The translations under genes were made by a program, and so were the position numbers. From positions 868,001-932,000 of the forward strand of contig JAEUWY010000016.1 in NCBI GenBank assembly GCA_022059125.1: a stretch of DNA of 64,000 bases, written 5' to 3'. This DNA comes from Corynespora cassiicola. Its lineage: Eukaryota; Ascomycota; Dothideomycetes; Pleosporales; Corynesporascaceae. Shown here piece by piece: positions 1 to 12,627 of this stretch (its first letter is position 1; every line of letters starts with the position of its first letter). Below the pieces are notes generated by a model, which did not search any database, had not been told where the DNA came from, and saw only the letters and a list, made by a program, of their open reading frames with translations.

Positions 1-2543
1 CCCAAATTAGACGGGTCAACAGCATGAAGACGGAGTCGCCAGTGGTCCCTCACTCAAACATTAGCCCAATTCCACCGCACGCGTCCACCCCCATCAAACA
101 GGAGTCCATCTTGGTTCCTCAGCAGCCAGCCACTCCCGCCGAGAGCGTCCGGACCGACCACACGCAGCCGGTCGGCGACCCGTCCAAGGACAAGAGCGGC
201 CTCCAGAGCGATCACACCACGCCAGCCCACCAGCTGCTGGAAGAATGGCCCTCGATGAAGACCTTTTACGAGAATCTGCCCGCGTGGCGAAATCTCGCAG
301 AGAGAGGCCACAAGATCACAGACTATCCCATGGTCTTCGAGCAGGATCGCGGGCTCATTCGCGTCTGGGGCATCGGAGAGGGGCAGGACGCCAACGACGG
401 CGCTCAGGGTCCGTCAAGCCCTGAGAGCAACGATTCGGATGCCTCCTCGCCAGCGCCCGTTAGGGAAGGCATTTGGGGCTACCCACCCGCCGATCACTCC
501 AGCCCAAGCACTTTGGGCGGCGATGCCACTCCCCACTCGAGGGAGACGGTCGGCGGACTGGGCCCTGACGGCAAGCCAAATTTCCAGTCGGTGACGCTGT
601 GGCGACTGCACTCCTCGTATATGCAGCATATCCACAGTCTCCACCCCTTCCTGAACCCCAGCAAGCTGCGCAAGATGATCTCCGAGTTCAGCGCCGTCTA
701 CAGTCCCGACTTCAAGGGCAAGACGGCAGCTTCGCCTGGATCCGCCGTGCCGGGCTACCTCAACGCTGGTGTGAAGCGAAAGCGATCGTCTAGCGCGTTT
801 GGCGACCACTACACGCCCGTACAGGACCCCTCGGTGAACGGCATAGAGCGATCCCTTCGCAACGCCATCGTACTCTTGGTACTGGCGCTGGGCAAGGTCT
901 GCGAATACGAGGAGCCGCTGCCTGCTCCGCAGAGCGAACGGGGCCTCACTTCGGATGGATCTTGGGGCTTCACCCGTGGGTCGCCGCACTCGGCCAACAA
1001 CAGCTTCAGCGAGGAGATGGAGACGCCTCAGCGGAACATTGACATCATCCCTGGCATGGCCTACTATTCCTACGCGACGGACATCTTGGGCAACCAGCAG
1101 GGAGGAAACACAGTCGCCCATGCTCAAGCAATGCTCTTGGCAGCACTGTATCTGGGACAGTTTGCCAGGGCCTTGGAGAGCTGGAGCTGGATTAACAACG
1201 CCTGCCGGATCAGCCTGGTCCTGATCAAAGCGTAAGGTTTCAATCCGCACATTAATCGCGCTCACTAACACGGATCCTCAGGGATATGGACAAGATCGAA
1301 CGCAAGATCTACTTTGATGCGGCCCACCCTGTCCCTCAGTTTACCGAGAAGGAGAACTACCGACTCAACCTTGTAAAATGCGTTTACTGGACGTGTTTGC
1401 AATTGGAAACGTACGAAAAAAAAAACACGGCCCCAACCACAACCTCTGCACATGCTGACCTTTTCACCCCAGGGACATTCTTGCCGAAATGAGCACGCTG
1501 CCTCCGACCGAAATCTCAAAATACCAAGACCGGATCTCGTATCCGTCTGGCGTCTTTGAGAAATTCCCAACGAACCCTGATGCAATGACATATAATGAAA
1601 ACTCCGAACACGATAAGACGATGTGGATTTATTCTAGTCATATCCATTTGCGCGTCATTTTGAACGAGGCGCATAATACCCTGTATGGTGCCAGTACGTA
1701 CAGAAGCACGCACCCCCCCTCCAGCTCGGCTTGCGCGACTAACCGAGAACAGCTGGCCGCAAGAGGTCGCCAAACTTCGACACGACTAATGTCAAGGAGG
1801 TGGCAAGCACCGCGCGCTTCCACGCCGACATACTCCTCAGCTGGAGGCGACTTCTGCCGCAGGAACTTTCTTGGGATGACGGGGACCCTCCGTCCACCGA
1901 CATCCACATTGCGCGACTACGCGCAAAGTACTACGGAGGCCATTACATGATCCTCCGACCGTTCCTGCACATTGCGGTTCACGACATTCCGCTTCCGCCG
2001 GGCCCGCCCACGGCATGGTCTCAGACCAGCTCGCCGGCCGCCATGGTGGAATCGGCGGGCACGCCGACGCACAACTCTATGTCCAGGAACCTGATCGACT
2101 TGACTCCCGGCCAAGACGAGGTCCTCAACGTTGCGCACCAATGCATCACTAGCGCCATCCGGAGTACGATCGCATTCGATCGCGTGGGCGCACACCCCAA
2201 CGGAGCCTACACCCGGTTCGAGAATAAGCGTCCAAGAAGGCTGATTCTGACCAACATATTTGGAACAATGCATGCGTAAGTGGTCTTTGAAGATCCTCAT
2301 ATTGGCAACGATGCTAACGGGACCTGCAACAGGCAATTTGGCAACATGATAGTCCTTGCAGCCGTGTGGAAGTCACGCTTACGACAGTTTTTGCCCGAAG
2401 ACACGATGCTCACGAAGAGCAACCTCATCGACCTTTTCGACAGGACGACCAAGGTCTTGGGCGAAGTTGCGCCGAACTCGCCAATCTTGAAGATGGACCT
2501 GGACATCCTACACAACGTCCGCAAGCAGCTCAACCTCAAGTAG
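1..2543 (+). CDS. Fungal-specific transcription factor, C-terminal part (5' end outside window)
   Basis: Exons read as <1..1231, 1282..1410, 1473..1693, 1753..2275 and 2333..2543. The four introns are 50-62 nt, and those at 1232 and 2276 have clear CTAAC branch points. The frame is open to the window edge, so the ATG at 24 is probably internal and the DNA-binding zinc cluster lies upstream. About 770 residues are visible: a Ser/Pro-rich linker, then the middle-homology region typical of Zn(II)2Cys6 regulators. Diagnostic stretches are KCVYWTCLQLE followed by a DILAE..LPP motif, RLRAKYYGGHYMILRPFLH, and an amphipathic C-terminus. A basic KRKR near residue 260 may be a nuclear signal. The family binds DNA as a nuclear regulator; the target pathway cannot be told without the zinc cluster and a search. 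Confidence 0.9.
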
Positions 2544-4233
2544 TTTGATTGCCACAAAAAAAACATATTCTATCTTCCTCCCCAAAATCCGCGTCGTCCG
2601 AAGGAAAGAACACCTTCGCCACGCATCTTCTTTGCCGAGAGTTTCAGAAGCTCTGGTTATTTTTTGTAATTTGAAAGAAAAAGTAGCCAAACACATGTTT
2701 ATGAAGCGGTAGCGCAGCGCGTCTGCAGCAGGCGGTGGCGTACCTGGGGGTGTGGGCGCGCCCGTCCACCCGCCCGCGCGCGTGCGAAATGCATGGTAGC
2801 AGCAGCAAAGCAAGCCTTGGGATAGGACAAACATGGATGCAGCAGCAGCAGCAACAGCGCAAACGTTGGTTTTTAGCATTTCATCGGCGCATTGTTCATT
2901 TTAAGGCCATTAGCACATTGGGCGGCAAGCGCTTGCTTTTTCTTCCATATCCTCTACATGACATTTTCTTTTTTCCCCGTCTTGACATGGTTTTTTTTCT
3001 GCGCTCTTTTTTTTTCTCTCTGCCTCCTTCGTCGGTTTTTTTTTTGCGACGGCTTTACGTGTTGCTGCTATTGCTGCGACACTACATACAAGTCCGATAT
3101 CCTGATATTTATGAGGAATGATTGGATGTGTGTGGTGGCCAATCCAAGGAGGGAACTCGACTTTTTTTTCGTTTCCTCTCCGTCTTTTCTTGATATTTGG
3201 GGTTTTTTTTTCTATCTGCGCGCTCGTGGAGGTTCTTTGGCTTTTGGGAGGAAACAATGCACAACGTTTGGATACCTTAGCAACATTCTATACCCAGACA
3301 TCACACACACACATATTTGGCACTTTTGTTCATCGACGAGAACATGTCGTTTGAACTGCGCTTGGGCGAGGGGATGATGAAGGGATTTGAAGTTGTTTAC
3401 TATTCGGTTTTTGCTTTTATATTTTTATTTCCCGGGGGTGGTGCTACCTACCTACGATACCTATAGCCATCTGCCTAGGTGTTGGAAGGGAAGGTTCTAG
3501 CTAGATTGATGGGTACATGGCAGCAGCATGCACACCTCGCGCGCAAATGACACCCCGTTCCGTCCTGCTTCTGCCCACTGTTCCTTTTTTATCCCTACCT
3601 ACCTCTCGGGCCCGGCGACGTAGTTGTTGCGAGCAACAAGTTTCACACGCCGTGGCCTGTTCCTTCCAGCTGGGATTCAGGCAAACGCGGGGCAGGCTGG
3701 CGCAGCGATGGCGCGGAGAAAGGGGTGGGCGATGGAAGGATTAGCATTCCCATACCATCAGCACGGGCGGGCGGGCAGACCATGGGCGCGCATGGCATGG
3801 CATGGCCGATCGCCAGACCTGCGCAGGCTGAGCGAAAAAAAAGTTAGGTTTCGGAGCTTTGGGCGATGACGAGATTTATCGGTCAGCTACACATGAGCGA
3901 GCGAGCGAGCAGAGCACAGCACAGCAGAGCAGCTGGCCTCAGGCGCGCCCTTTTCGGCCGGCAAAAGGTTAGGTTTTGGCGGACGGCGAGCGAGCGAGGC
4001 GCTAGTATCTACATCCTACGCTGCCCTTCCCCCAAGGGCGCGCTCACCTCGCGCCTCCTACGCCCATCATTGGACCTCTCTGTTTTTTTCGCTCCCTCCC
4101 AGGCTATGTATGGATAGACAGGGCTTTTTTTTCCCACGCCAGATTAGGGTACGTTGGCGGGGATGTGCTCTCCCGCAAGTTGGGTACGCACAATAGGTAC
4201 ATTACACTCTTCCGGCCGAACCCTCCCTAACCA

Positions 4234-4246
4234 CCCCCCCCCCCCC
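4234..4246. repeat. C13 homopolymer
   Basis: A run of 13 C residues in gene-free DNA. Confidence 0.9.
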
Positions 4247-7200
4247 TCTCACAAAAACCTGCAAGCGTACAGCACAGTTTCGGCATTTCCAGCCGTGGAA
4301 AAGGTTTGGAGTGGGAGGGGGGTTGGCACGTGGGGGGTGGAGGGGCTTCCGGGATGGGCGGTTGTGAACTCTTTTTGAGCGCGAGGCAAAGTTTATTTTT
4401 TTGGGGGGGGGATGGGGAGGGGGGTTAGCGTAGGTAGGGGGTTGACGGCTTGGGGCGCATTGAGGGAGGAGAGAGGAGGGGAGGGAGGTTGGGCGTTGTT
4501 TGGCATAAGGACCCTGGGAGGGGGGAGTCACGATGTGGTTGTGCCATGCCTAAATGCTGGTGCTGGTGTTGTTGTTGTTGTTCTTGGGGGCATACCGGGC
4601 GGCGAGAAACGCGGTGCGAATTGGCGGTCAGGGAATGGAGATGGGAGGGAGACCGACCGACGTTACCTGCTGGTACGCGCCCGATTAGGCATTTTCTGAG
4701 GTTCCACGAGCGCGTGGGAAAGCTGATGCTGCTACGGCTGCAGGTCCCACCAGGCCAAGTGGCATGCTCCACGATGCGGTGAGGGCCAACGCGCTACCTA
4801 CGCTACGTACCCATCTCAATTTATCCGTCCGTCCCGCTCATCAGTCAGTCGCAAAAGTCGCGAAAGGAAAGGATAAGGGGGGGGAAGGAAAAAAAACCAC
4901 GCGGTTTGGGTCGTCACATGGCCCTCGAGATGGGCAGATGGGCGGATTGATGTGCACGTACCTAGGCAGCCCTGGAGGTCCGTCCGACGTGTATCTCGCA
5001 TCCCAGCACGCGTAGCCGCCATACCCGATCAACCGCCCGCGGCCACCCGCCCATCCACTTCGCACGTCGTCTCGTCTCGTCTCGTCTCGTCTGCGTATGC
5101 GCCTACGTCTACGTCTGCAGCCGTATGCGTGTGCCCCTCACCATACCCAAGCGCACTCGCCCGTACATTGCGCTGCTGCCGAACTACCTGAGACGTTCCT
5201 GAGCTGGCGGGAGCCCTAGCGGAAACCCTAAAATAGCCCTCCCCTCCCAAGGCGGCGCGCCCGCACGCCAGGCAATCAAACCATTTGGCCCCCCCCTCCT
5301 CCTCCTTCTGCCGGCCTTGTTCCTTATTCCCATCGCTCGCTCGCCCTCCCTCCCACAAAAAACCCCTCGCCAACTAAAAACAGGTGCACAATGTGGAGTG
5401 GGCATGCGCTAGAGCCAAAGGGAGCCTGTTCGCAAACTCCTTTGGGAAAATGTCCTGCCGCGGCGCCCAGCCTGACCGTTCGCCCTGGGGGAGGTTACTT
5501 GGGGCTTGCTTTTGGCAGATGCTTTCTTTGCTGATTTCTAAGGGTCCCGGTGCATGGGTGGAAGGATTATTCATTTTGCGGGCGGGCGGGGGGGCGGTAA
5601 TGGTGCGGGGGTAGCATAGGGAGAGAGAAGGGGGAGGGGGAGGGCGCATTGGGGGAGGCAAGGGAGCAGACGTCGTGGTTGCGAGAGGGCCGTGATACAG
5701 GCTGTGCCGCGTGATGAGAGGCGCGGAGCGTTACATGACGGGCGATCACTGTTTGTGTGGTTGATGGCTGAGGCCGCGCCCCCGGCCGCCGGCTCGCTCT
5801 GCAATGCACCGCACACGCAGTGCATCCCATGCCATCGTACCGCACAGGGCCTAGAAGCAATCCCCGACCACCCGCTACACGCTCCTGACGACGACGACGA
5901 CGACGACGACGCCTCTCCTTTGCTTTCTCCCCTTTTGCTGCTGCGCGGCCGTCGTCTCCCAACTGCACCGCACCGCCGATCATTCGTGCCCGACGTCCAC
6001 GACAACCACCGAGACTACGAAGACGGCCTCTCTTGCCGAGGGGCGGCTCGGGCTTGATCCGGGTCGGGTTCATGGTGGTAATGGGGATAAGGAAATGAGG
6101 GACAGCACTGGGGGAGGCCAGGGCTGTGCGCCCCTCTGTATGCGTTCGCCATACGTCGGATGTGCTGCGGAGCGTTTTTTTTCCTCCTAGGCCCCGTACG
6201 TACCCGCGAGATGTCCCTGCTGGGCATCTTGCTTGGGGGGGAGGGGGTGCGTGCGTGCTGGCTAGCGCCGACGACTGCGGTGGAGGGGGACAGTCCGCCT
6301 GACCTGTCCAGCAGCATACGCATCGAGTATCCCGCCAGTCACGGGCATGCCCAGCAGCAGCAGCACAGACACGGGGCCGACGACCCCTCGCATCTTATCT
6401 CCTGCGCGTGCTTTGTGCCGGGCCATGGTGGATAGCCTCTTTTTTTTTTTAGGTCCACGCTTCCCGCGCTGCGTCGTTCTCCGCGACTACTTTGATGCCC
6501 TGCTCGTGTTTTGGGCTGCGAGGAGGCCCAGAGGCCCCGAGGCTCCGAGCCGGCGAATCACAGGCCTCGGGTCCTGTCCCGGAGGGGTCCTCTTGGACGG
6601 CTTGGGAGGGCGACGGGAGCTTTGTCGGAGCGGGCGCGTCTTGGACCGTCAACAAGCTCAGGGTGCATTGGGTTGACAACCGCCCGGCGACGGCGACGGC
6701 AACGGAGACGACGACTAAACGCAAGAGACGGTTCGGGTCATCAACGTGCCTTGGTCTCGGCTGACTCCCAATCTGGCCCTTGACGTCTCAAGTGCCGACA
6801 TTCGCCTGTGTCGCCTCCAATGCGGTGTCTTTTTCCCGCGCCCGCCGTATCTGCTGTGCTCGGTGACGGGGTGGGCAAACTCTAACTTGTGGCCTCCGCG
6901 TCCTTGGTCGTTTCGCGGCAGTCGTCCTGTGTCCTCTTTTGCAGAGGGATTGGCACCGGCTTCGGTGCGCAGTCGACGGTCGGCGGGCGCTGAGGCAGAG
7001 GCACCCGGTACCTTCCTGTCCGGCACCTGTCAGGACGGGCGATTGGGCCGGCATACCCTTCCTGGCGCAGGGCACGCTCTGCCCGTGTCGTCTTTACTTT
7101 CTTTGCTTCGCTTTGGGCCATGTCTTGCAGAGACAGAGTTGGGGGCGGTGCCGCATGGAGACGACTGGATTTGGCCGAGCCAGTAGTCGGCACGGGTGCC

Positions 7201-9967
7201 TCCGTCACTTACACCTACCGCCAGCGGACCCTGATCTCCCCGTCGCAGCCAGGCTACGGCGTCGAGTCACCGCAGTCGACGCGGCGACATGGCGTCATGT
7301 TCCAACGTCTGCGCGCTGATCGCCCGCGGTTGCTCGACGTTGGCGTCTTCTCCTCCTTCTTCTTCTTCTTCTTCTTCTTGTCGCTGATGCTGCTACCACA
7401 GGCACCCCCATCCCCCCTCCCCGCTTTTGCGCGCCTCACTTTTTTGCTCTTTACCGTGTTTCCAGCAGGTGCTCAAAACCATAACCCGCTCAGGGCCAGC
7501 TCTCGAACGAAAAAGCAGCGGCGGCAGGCCCTGGGGAGCGCTGGGGTTGGACTGGGGTCGGCATGGCATTGGCATATACACATGTTACACAGCATGTTCA
7601 GTAATCAGGACCCTCTCCCCTAGACGCATCCTGGCCCCAACCGCGCCCTCGAGCGCCTCCCCACCAATCCTCCACCCGTTCGCTCACCGATCAGTCCGGG
7701 TTCACAGCCCCGGCCTGCATTTGACAAGAGGCTCCTTCCGCCCACTACCGCCTACTACCGTCCACCACCACGCCCACCGATTAGCGACGCCCTGCGGCCG
7801 GCATCGCGCTGCATCTCGCGTCCGACATTGGCCTTCGCACCGCGCCCGCTTGCTCGCTTTCACGCAGTGCGCCGCAAAAACAAAACACCACAAGCCCTCT
7901 GTTTCCACCACCCCACATCGTCGCCCGCCGCAGCATGCCTGCCGCCAACCCGTGCCATCCGTATCCGTCCTCCTGCCGTCCCTGTCAGACGTCTACCGCC
8001 CGCTCCAGGGCTGCCCACGCCCATGCCCACGCCTACCGTCTAACCGTCCGCCGCCGTGCCAGGTCGCCCGTCCATGGTCCATGGCCCACGGCTCCGTGCC
8101 TCCATGGCGCCCGTCGGCCCTCGCTCCCCCCGCACGCCACCCTGGACCCCGAAATACGAACCCCAGCACTTTGCTTCTTGCACACCACCGCCAGCCTCGC
8201 GAGTCAGCCCGCCTCCAGCGTTTGCGACGTATGCAAGTGAGCCCTTTTGCTCAATCCGTGCCCGTCCCGAATGTCTCGCTGCCGTCGCTGCTGCTGCTCC
8301 TGCTGCGGCCGCCCCGCCGTCGCCGCCCCCGCCGACGCTGCCGACGCTGCCGACGCGTGAGCGTTTGCGGCAACGAGCGAGCCATCGAGCGGGCGAGCCA
8401 TCGAGCCGCAACCTGCCTATCGCGCCCGCCCTGGCAATAGACATGGCTCCCGAACTGTGCATCGCCGCCCATAAGGTTTTCGTGTATCTTGCGTGCATGT
8501 GGCACATTAAAGGGCCGAGATTGATTGATTCCATCGACAGATTGATGGATTGACTGCGGGCATGCGGCAATAGCGGCCTCCGTGGAGCACGAGCCTGGCC
8601 TTTTGCTGATTCCTGGTTGGGATCCGTTGTCCGGGAGAGCCAGCTGCGTACATGTTCATCCCTCGTGTCGCTCCACGCCAGTGGGACCAGAATAAGCAGA
8701 GTCACAACTTTGCCATTGTTGCCCCTCTGCGAATTGCCTCCCCATCACAACAAGGCTGGTCCCTCCGCATGCCTCACGATGGACAGGCACTTCGCCACCG
8801 GATACAGGGGCTTCTGCATCGAAACCGCAAGACCGTTCGTATCGCGGACGTTTCGGCAAGCGGTGAGGCTGTACGGCACTACACACGCATTCGCTCACAC
8901 ACCCTCTTCACCCACACCACTGTTGCGGTGAGATCGTGGCTCCGTCCAGTGCCATGGCGTCAGGTCGGAGGCGTGGAGATCACTCGCCGCATGCTCCCCT
9001 CCCATTGCTTCATCGTCTTTCTCCGCCCCGTCCACCAAGGCACTACTCTCCATGCCCTCTGCTTGTCAGACGCTGGTTCCCTCCGTATTGACGTGATCCT
9101 TCTCATCCTGGCCATTTCTTTCCAGTGTAGGGGTTTCTCGCCGAGTCTGCATATGCACATCGGGTCGGCCAAATCCCATCGTGCATTTCCCAACAAGCAA
9201 AAAGCAAGTCATGGTCCCAGATGTCTCATCCTTTTTGCCTGCTTTGGGATTTACCCCAAACTTAGTCATTGGCAGAGACGGCTCACCGACTTGTACCGAC
9301 AGGTTGTGGCTTGGAGGATTCCAATGTCCGTTTTGCTCAAGCCTCGTGGTTCTTGTTTTGTTTTTCTGCGTCTCGTCTGCCTCTATCAATGTTCTGATTG
9401 GGACGCTCTCATTTTCCGAATAGTAATCATGTTGTGGGCCCTTTTTTTTGGCGGCCTCGTGGTTCTCCACGTTCCTTTTTGATATTGACATTTCCATCGT
9501 CGTCGTCGCCGTCAACGACTTGTAATTCGTAGGGTGAGTTATCCGGACCCGCCCTGCTCATCAGTTCTCCGAGCCATCGAGACCTGCTAAGATGGCATGC
9601 AGCAAAAGAGCAAATAGAAAGAAAACTCGTCTCGAGTTTTTCACACAAACCACCGCCCCGTGGCTAACCCAACTAACCTATTGCCCCAAACCAACCATGT
9701 ACCTACCACCCCTTCCCGCCAGGTCATCCCCCCCTCCAACGCGCCGGGAGCGCCACGGTTCAACGCCGCAGATCCGATCACCGCCGGCAATCGCCCAAAC
9801 ATCCAGATCCGAATAGAACCTAATCTCGCATAACAGCATTGCACGGTTTCTTGCCCATGGCAGGCCATGGCATGCCCAGCAAGCGCTCGCTCGCTCCTGG
9901 AGCCTCGCACGTCTTCGTGACCGATCGCGCGCCCACCGCTTCATTTTTTTCCTGGCCATGGCCGTAA

Positions 9968-9981
9968 CCCCCCCCCCCCCC
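9968..9981. repeat. C14 homopolymer
   Basis: A run of 14 C residues in gene-free DNA. Confidence 0.9.
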
Positions 9982-11214
9982 TTGTACGGTTTTCCCAAGC
10001 GAGCTTGTCCGTGGGTTTTGAGCATGCCGTGAGGGCGAGAGAGAGAAAAGGTGCACGCTCGCGATCGTCGCGTATTGCGCAATCTGCCGCAATGGGGTGG
10101 TGGGTAGGTAGGCACCACATCCACCGGCCCGCCCGCTCGCCTGCTCTGCGAGTGATGAGCTAGTTGAGCGCACCCAACCATCCATCTATCCACCCATCTA
10201 CCTGCCTTGCCTAATCACTTTTTGCACATGGGCCACACGCTGTGCGCACGTCTGTGGACGTGCGGACGTGCGGTGCGGGAGCGAGGGTTGCATACGAGGT
10301 GTCCCATACGTGCATGTGTCTGTGTGTGTGTGTGGACGTGCGTGCATGCGCATGTGCGGCGCACATTGACGCCCACAGCGCCACCTAGCTTACCGGTTTG
10401 GGCTGCTGGGAGTGGTCTTGGTGGGTTTTTTTTCAGATGGAGGTAAGGATTGCTTTTTTTTCTTTGGGGTGTCGACAAGGAAGGGGAGAGGAGGATTGGG
10501 GCGGTGGGATCGTGACCGGACGGGATAGGATAGGATAGGACAGGGGGATCTGGCTCTAGTGAGGTGGGTATATGATATAGTGTACGATGAGATGGTAATC
10601 TACCTTTCCTTTTTTTTCTTGATCCTGCTATGTCCTGGTCTTTTGGGTCTGCGAGAGGGGGGAGTGTGGTCATGGTGGGGACGTTGCCTAGGTAGATGCT
10701 AGCTTGCTGGCTGGCTGGCAGGCTGGCAGGTGAGCAGCTAAGCTAGGTGGGTGGACTAGGTGTCAGATGCCAGATGCTAGCTCACAGGCAGGCAGGTGGG
10801 TGGGTTGGGAACAGAGGGCTAGATGTCTGCGATGCGATGCGATACTCGCTCCGACTCCCAGCCTGGCCTCCCTCCCTCCCTCCCTCCCTCCGATCCCATG
10901 CCGCAATCTGTCTAGCCCGCGGGCGGATGCCCCATCCCGCCTTCCCCGACAGGCGAGGGACGTTTGGACTTGCTGGCTTGGCCTCGTTTGGCTTGGTTTG
11001 GGGGCCGTCCGCCCTTTTGTCCATCTATTGTTGGCATGGTGGTACAATGGCAATGGGATTTTCGAGGGAGGGAGGGTGGCGGGCGGGCAGGCGGGCGCTG
11101 AGTGGATGGTGGGCGTTGTGTGGGTGAGTGGGGTCGATGGGCTTGCAGGAGCGGCGGGTAAGCAGTAACGTAACGAAGCGGTGATGATATGGCGGGACGG
11201 CGGCGGCCAGGGAT

Positions 11215-11244
11215 GGGGGGGGGGGGGGGGGGGGTTTTTTTTTT
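11215..11244. repeat. G20-T10 compound homopolymer
   Basis: A run of 20 G residues is followed directly by 10 T residues. The run length in the assembly is uncertain by nature. Confidence 0.9.
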
Positions 11245-12627
11245 TGGCGAGGGCAAAGGGGGGTGCGCTTTTTGGGACGGGGACGGCTCGGTCATGGACG
11301 GGCGGTGGTGGTGGCAGGGCGTAATGCGTACGTGCGTACATGCGTGTGGAGAATATGAAGAGGTCTGTGTTTGGTCGCCGAGGTTCTTGAGTGTGCATGG
11401 CTGAGCTGGGTGAGGAGTAGGTAAGCGGTATTACGAGATGGACGGTTTTGTAAATGCGGAGGGGGTTTTTTTTTCCCCAAGGGTGAAAGGTTGCTTTTGG
11501 AAGGGAGGGGTGGGTGGATAGGGAGTGGGTGAATGTAGGGGATTGGAGGGGAGGCTGTGGGTGAGTCATGTGGGAAGTTGAAGTTTGAGCTGTAGAGTCG
11601 CAATGTTGTGATGCCGTGGTGATAATGGCGTGAAACAGAGGCTATGCGGTGCATTGCTGGGTTTGGTTTACAGTGTCAAGGATAGTTATGTGAGGCGAGG
11701 CTGCTGACTCTTCTCGTGTCTCAACTTTGTTGTATCATACTAGGTTTCATGCCGTTGTGTGAGCATACGCGGCTTATGTCTGTTCGTTAGTGAATGAGCT
11801 CTGTTATCATGCCTATTAAGTATTTGACCGATTAGATGTTGCAACTTGCGGGGAGAAGGGGTGCGTATAGTGGCTAACATAACGTTTTAAAGGAAGGCTT
11901 TGGGCTTGATGTTTGTGTGGGTTGTGGGCGGCTTGACTATTGATCTTGGAACACGTCGAGTTGCTCACAATTACCTTGGCTCATACATCCTACTGTCATT
12001 CATGCATCGAGAGGACTGTCTCTCTACAAATCCTCCACCGGGCAAGCTATAGAACAGAGCTTACTACTCACAGGAGAGCCTCCAGAACTGCACCACCCTA
12101 TGGGTGTACACAGAATCTACGTGGGCAGAAAATTGCTGCCCTATCTAATGCCAGGTATACTGTTCCTTTAACATATTTACATTCACTAAGTCCCAGCTCC
12201 TACTGCCACCACGCTATTCCCTGCCACTATTTTATACACAACTTACTCAACCCTTCCCCTCTTCGCTACACTGCATTCACTATCACCCTCCCATGAACTA
12301 GGTTTACAAACCACACCCCACGCACTTCCGCATTCGCAACATCTACAGCCCTAAAACAACAAGCCGCACTTGTACTCCCATCTCCCCACCAGTCCCACCC
12401 CTCCTCCCAGCACGAAATTGTGGCAAGGCGTGAATCCATAACCCATATCAATTGTCTGGCTACATGTTCTACAATTCCATATGAAACCTGCTTTTGAAGG
12501 AAAAGGCAAAAAAACTCCTACGGGGAAGTACACCTCCCCTTCATCATCTGGACACACTCTTTCCTCATGCAAACACTTCAATCGCCTTGGCGCCCACAGA
12601 ACAACAACCACTGCAAAACGGCGCCAC

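Larger units (their letters stand above)
2544..12627. other. Gene-free 10-kb intergenic region rich in homopolymers and simple repeats
   Basis: Both flanking genes end toward this region (transcription factor + and OST1 -). Many ORFs exist, some over 300 codons, but they lack recognisable domains, overlap on both strands, and are dominated by Pro/Arg/Ser or Gly from C- or G-rich strands. Visible simple repeats include TCTCG near 5068-5090, GAC near 5886-5911, a TTC tract near 7351-7380, a TG tract near 10320 and a CCCT tract near 10861-10891. G or C runs of 13-20 also occur. Long pyrimidine-rich stretches (7620-8240) resemble fungal promoters or 5' leaders. I see no protein-coding gene I can support; a long non-coding transcript is possible. 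Confidence 0.6.

Noticed and set aside
3836..3985. Telomere-like TTAGG strings
   Set aside because: Only isolated GTTAGGTTT copies, not a tandem TTAGGG array.
7935..8240. ORF ending in a CDVCK followed by a GTGAGC, like the start of a split zinc cluster
   Set aside because: No continuing K..CD exon follows, and the ORF is Pro/Ala/His-biased from C-rich DNA.
7427..8440. 337-codon + strand ORF
   Set aside because: Arg/Pro/Ser low-complexity product without a domain; overlapped by ORFs of equal quality in other frames.
8652..9482. 276-codon + strand ORF
   Set aside because: No recognisable domain or promoter pattern, and uneven composition; could be chance in GC-rich DNA.
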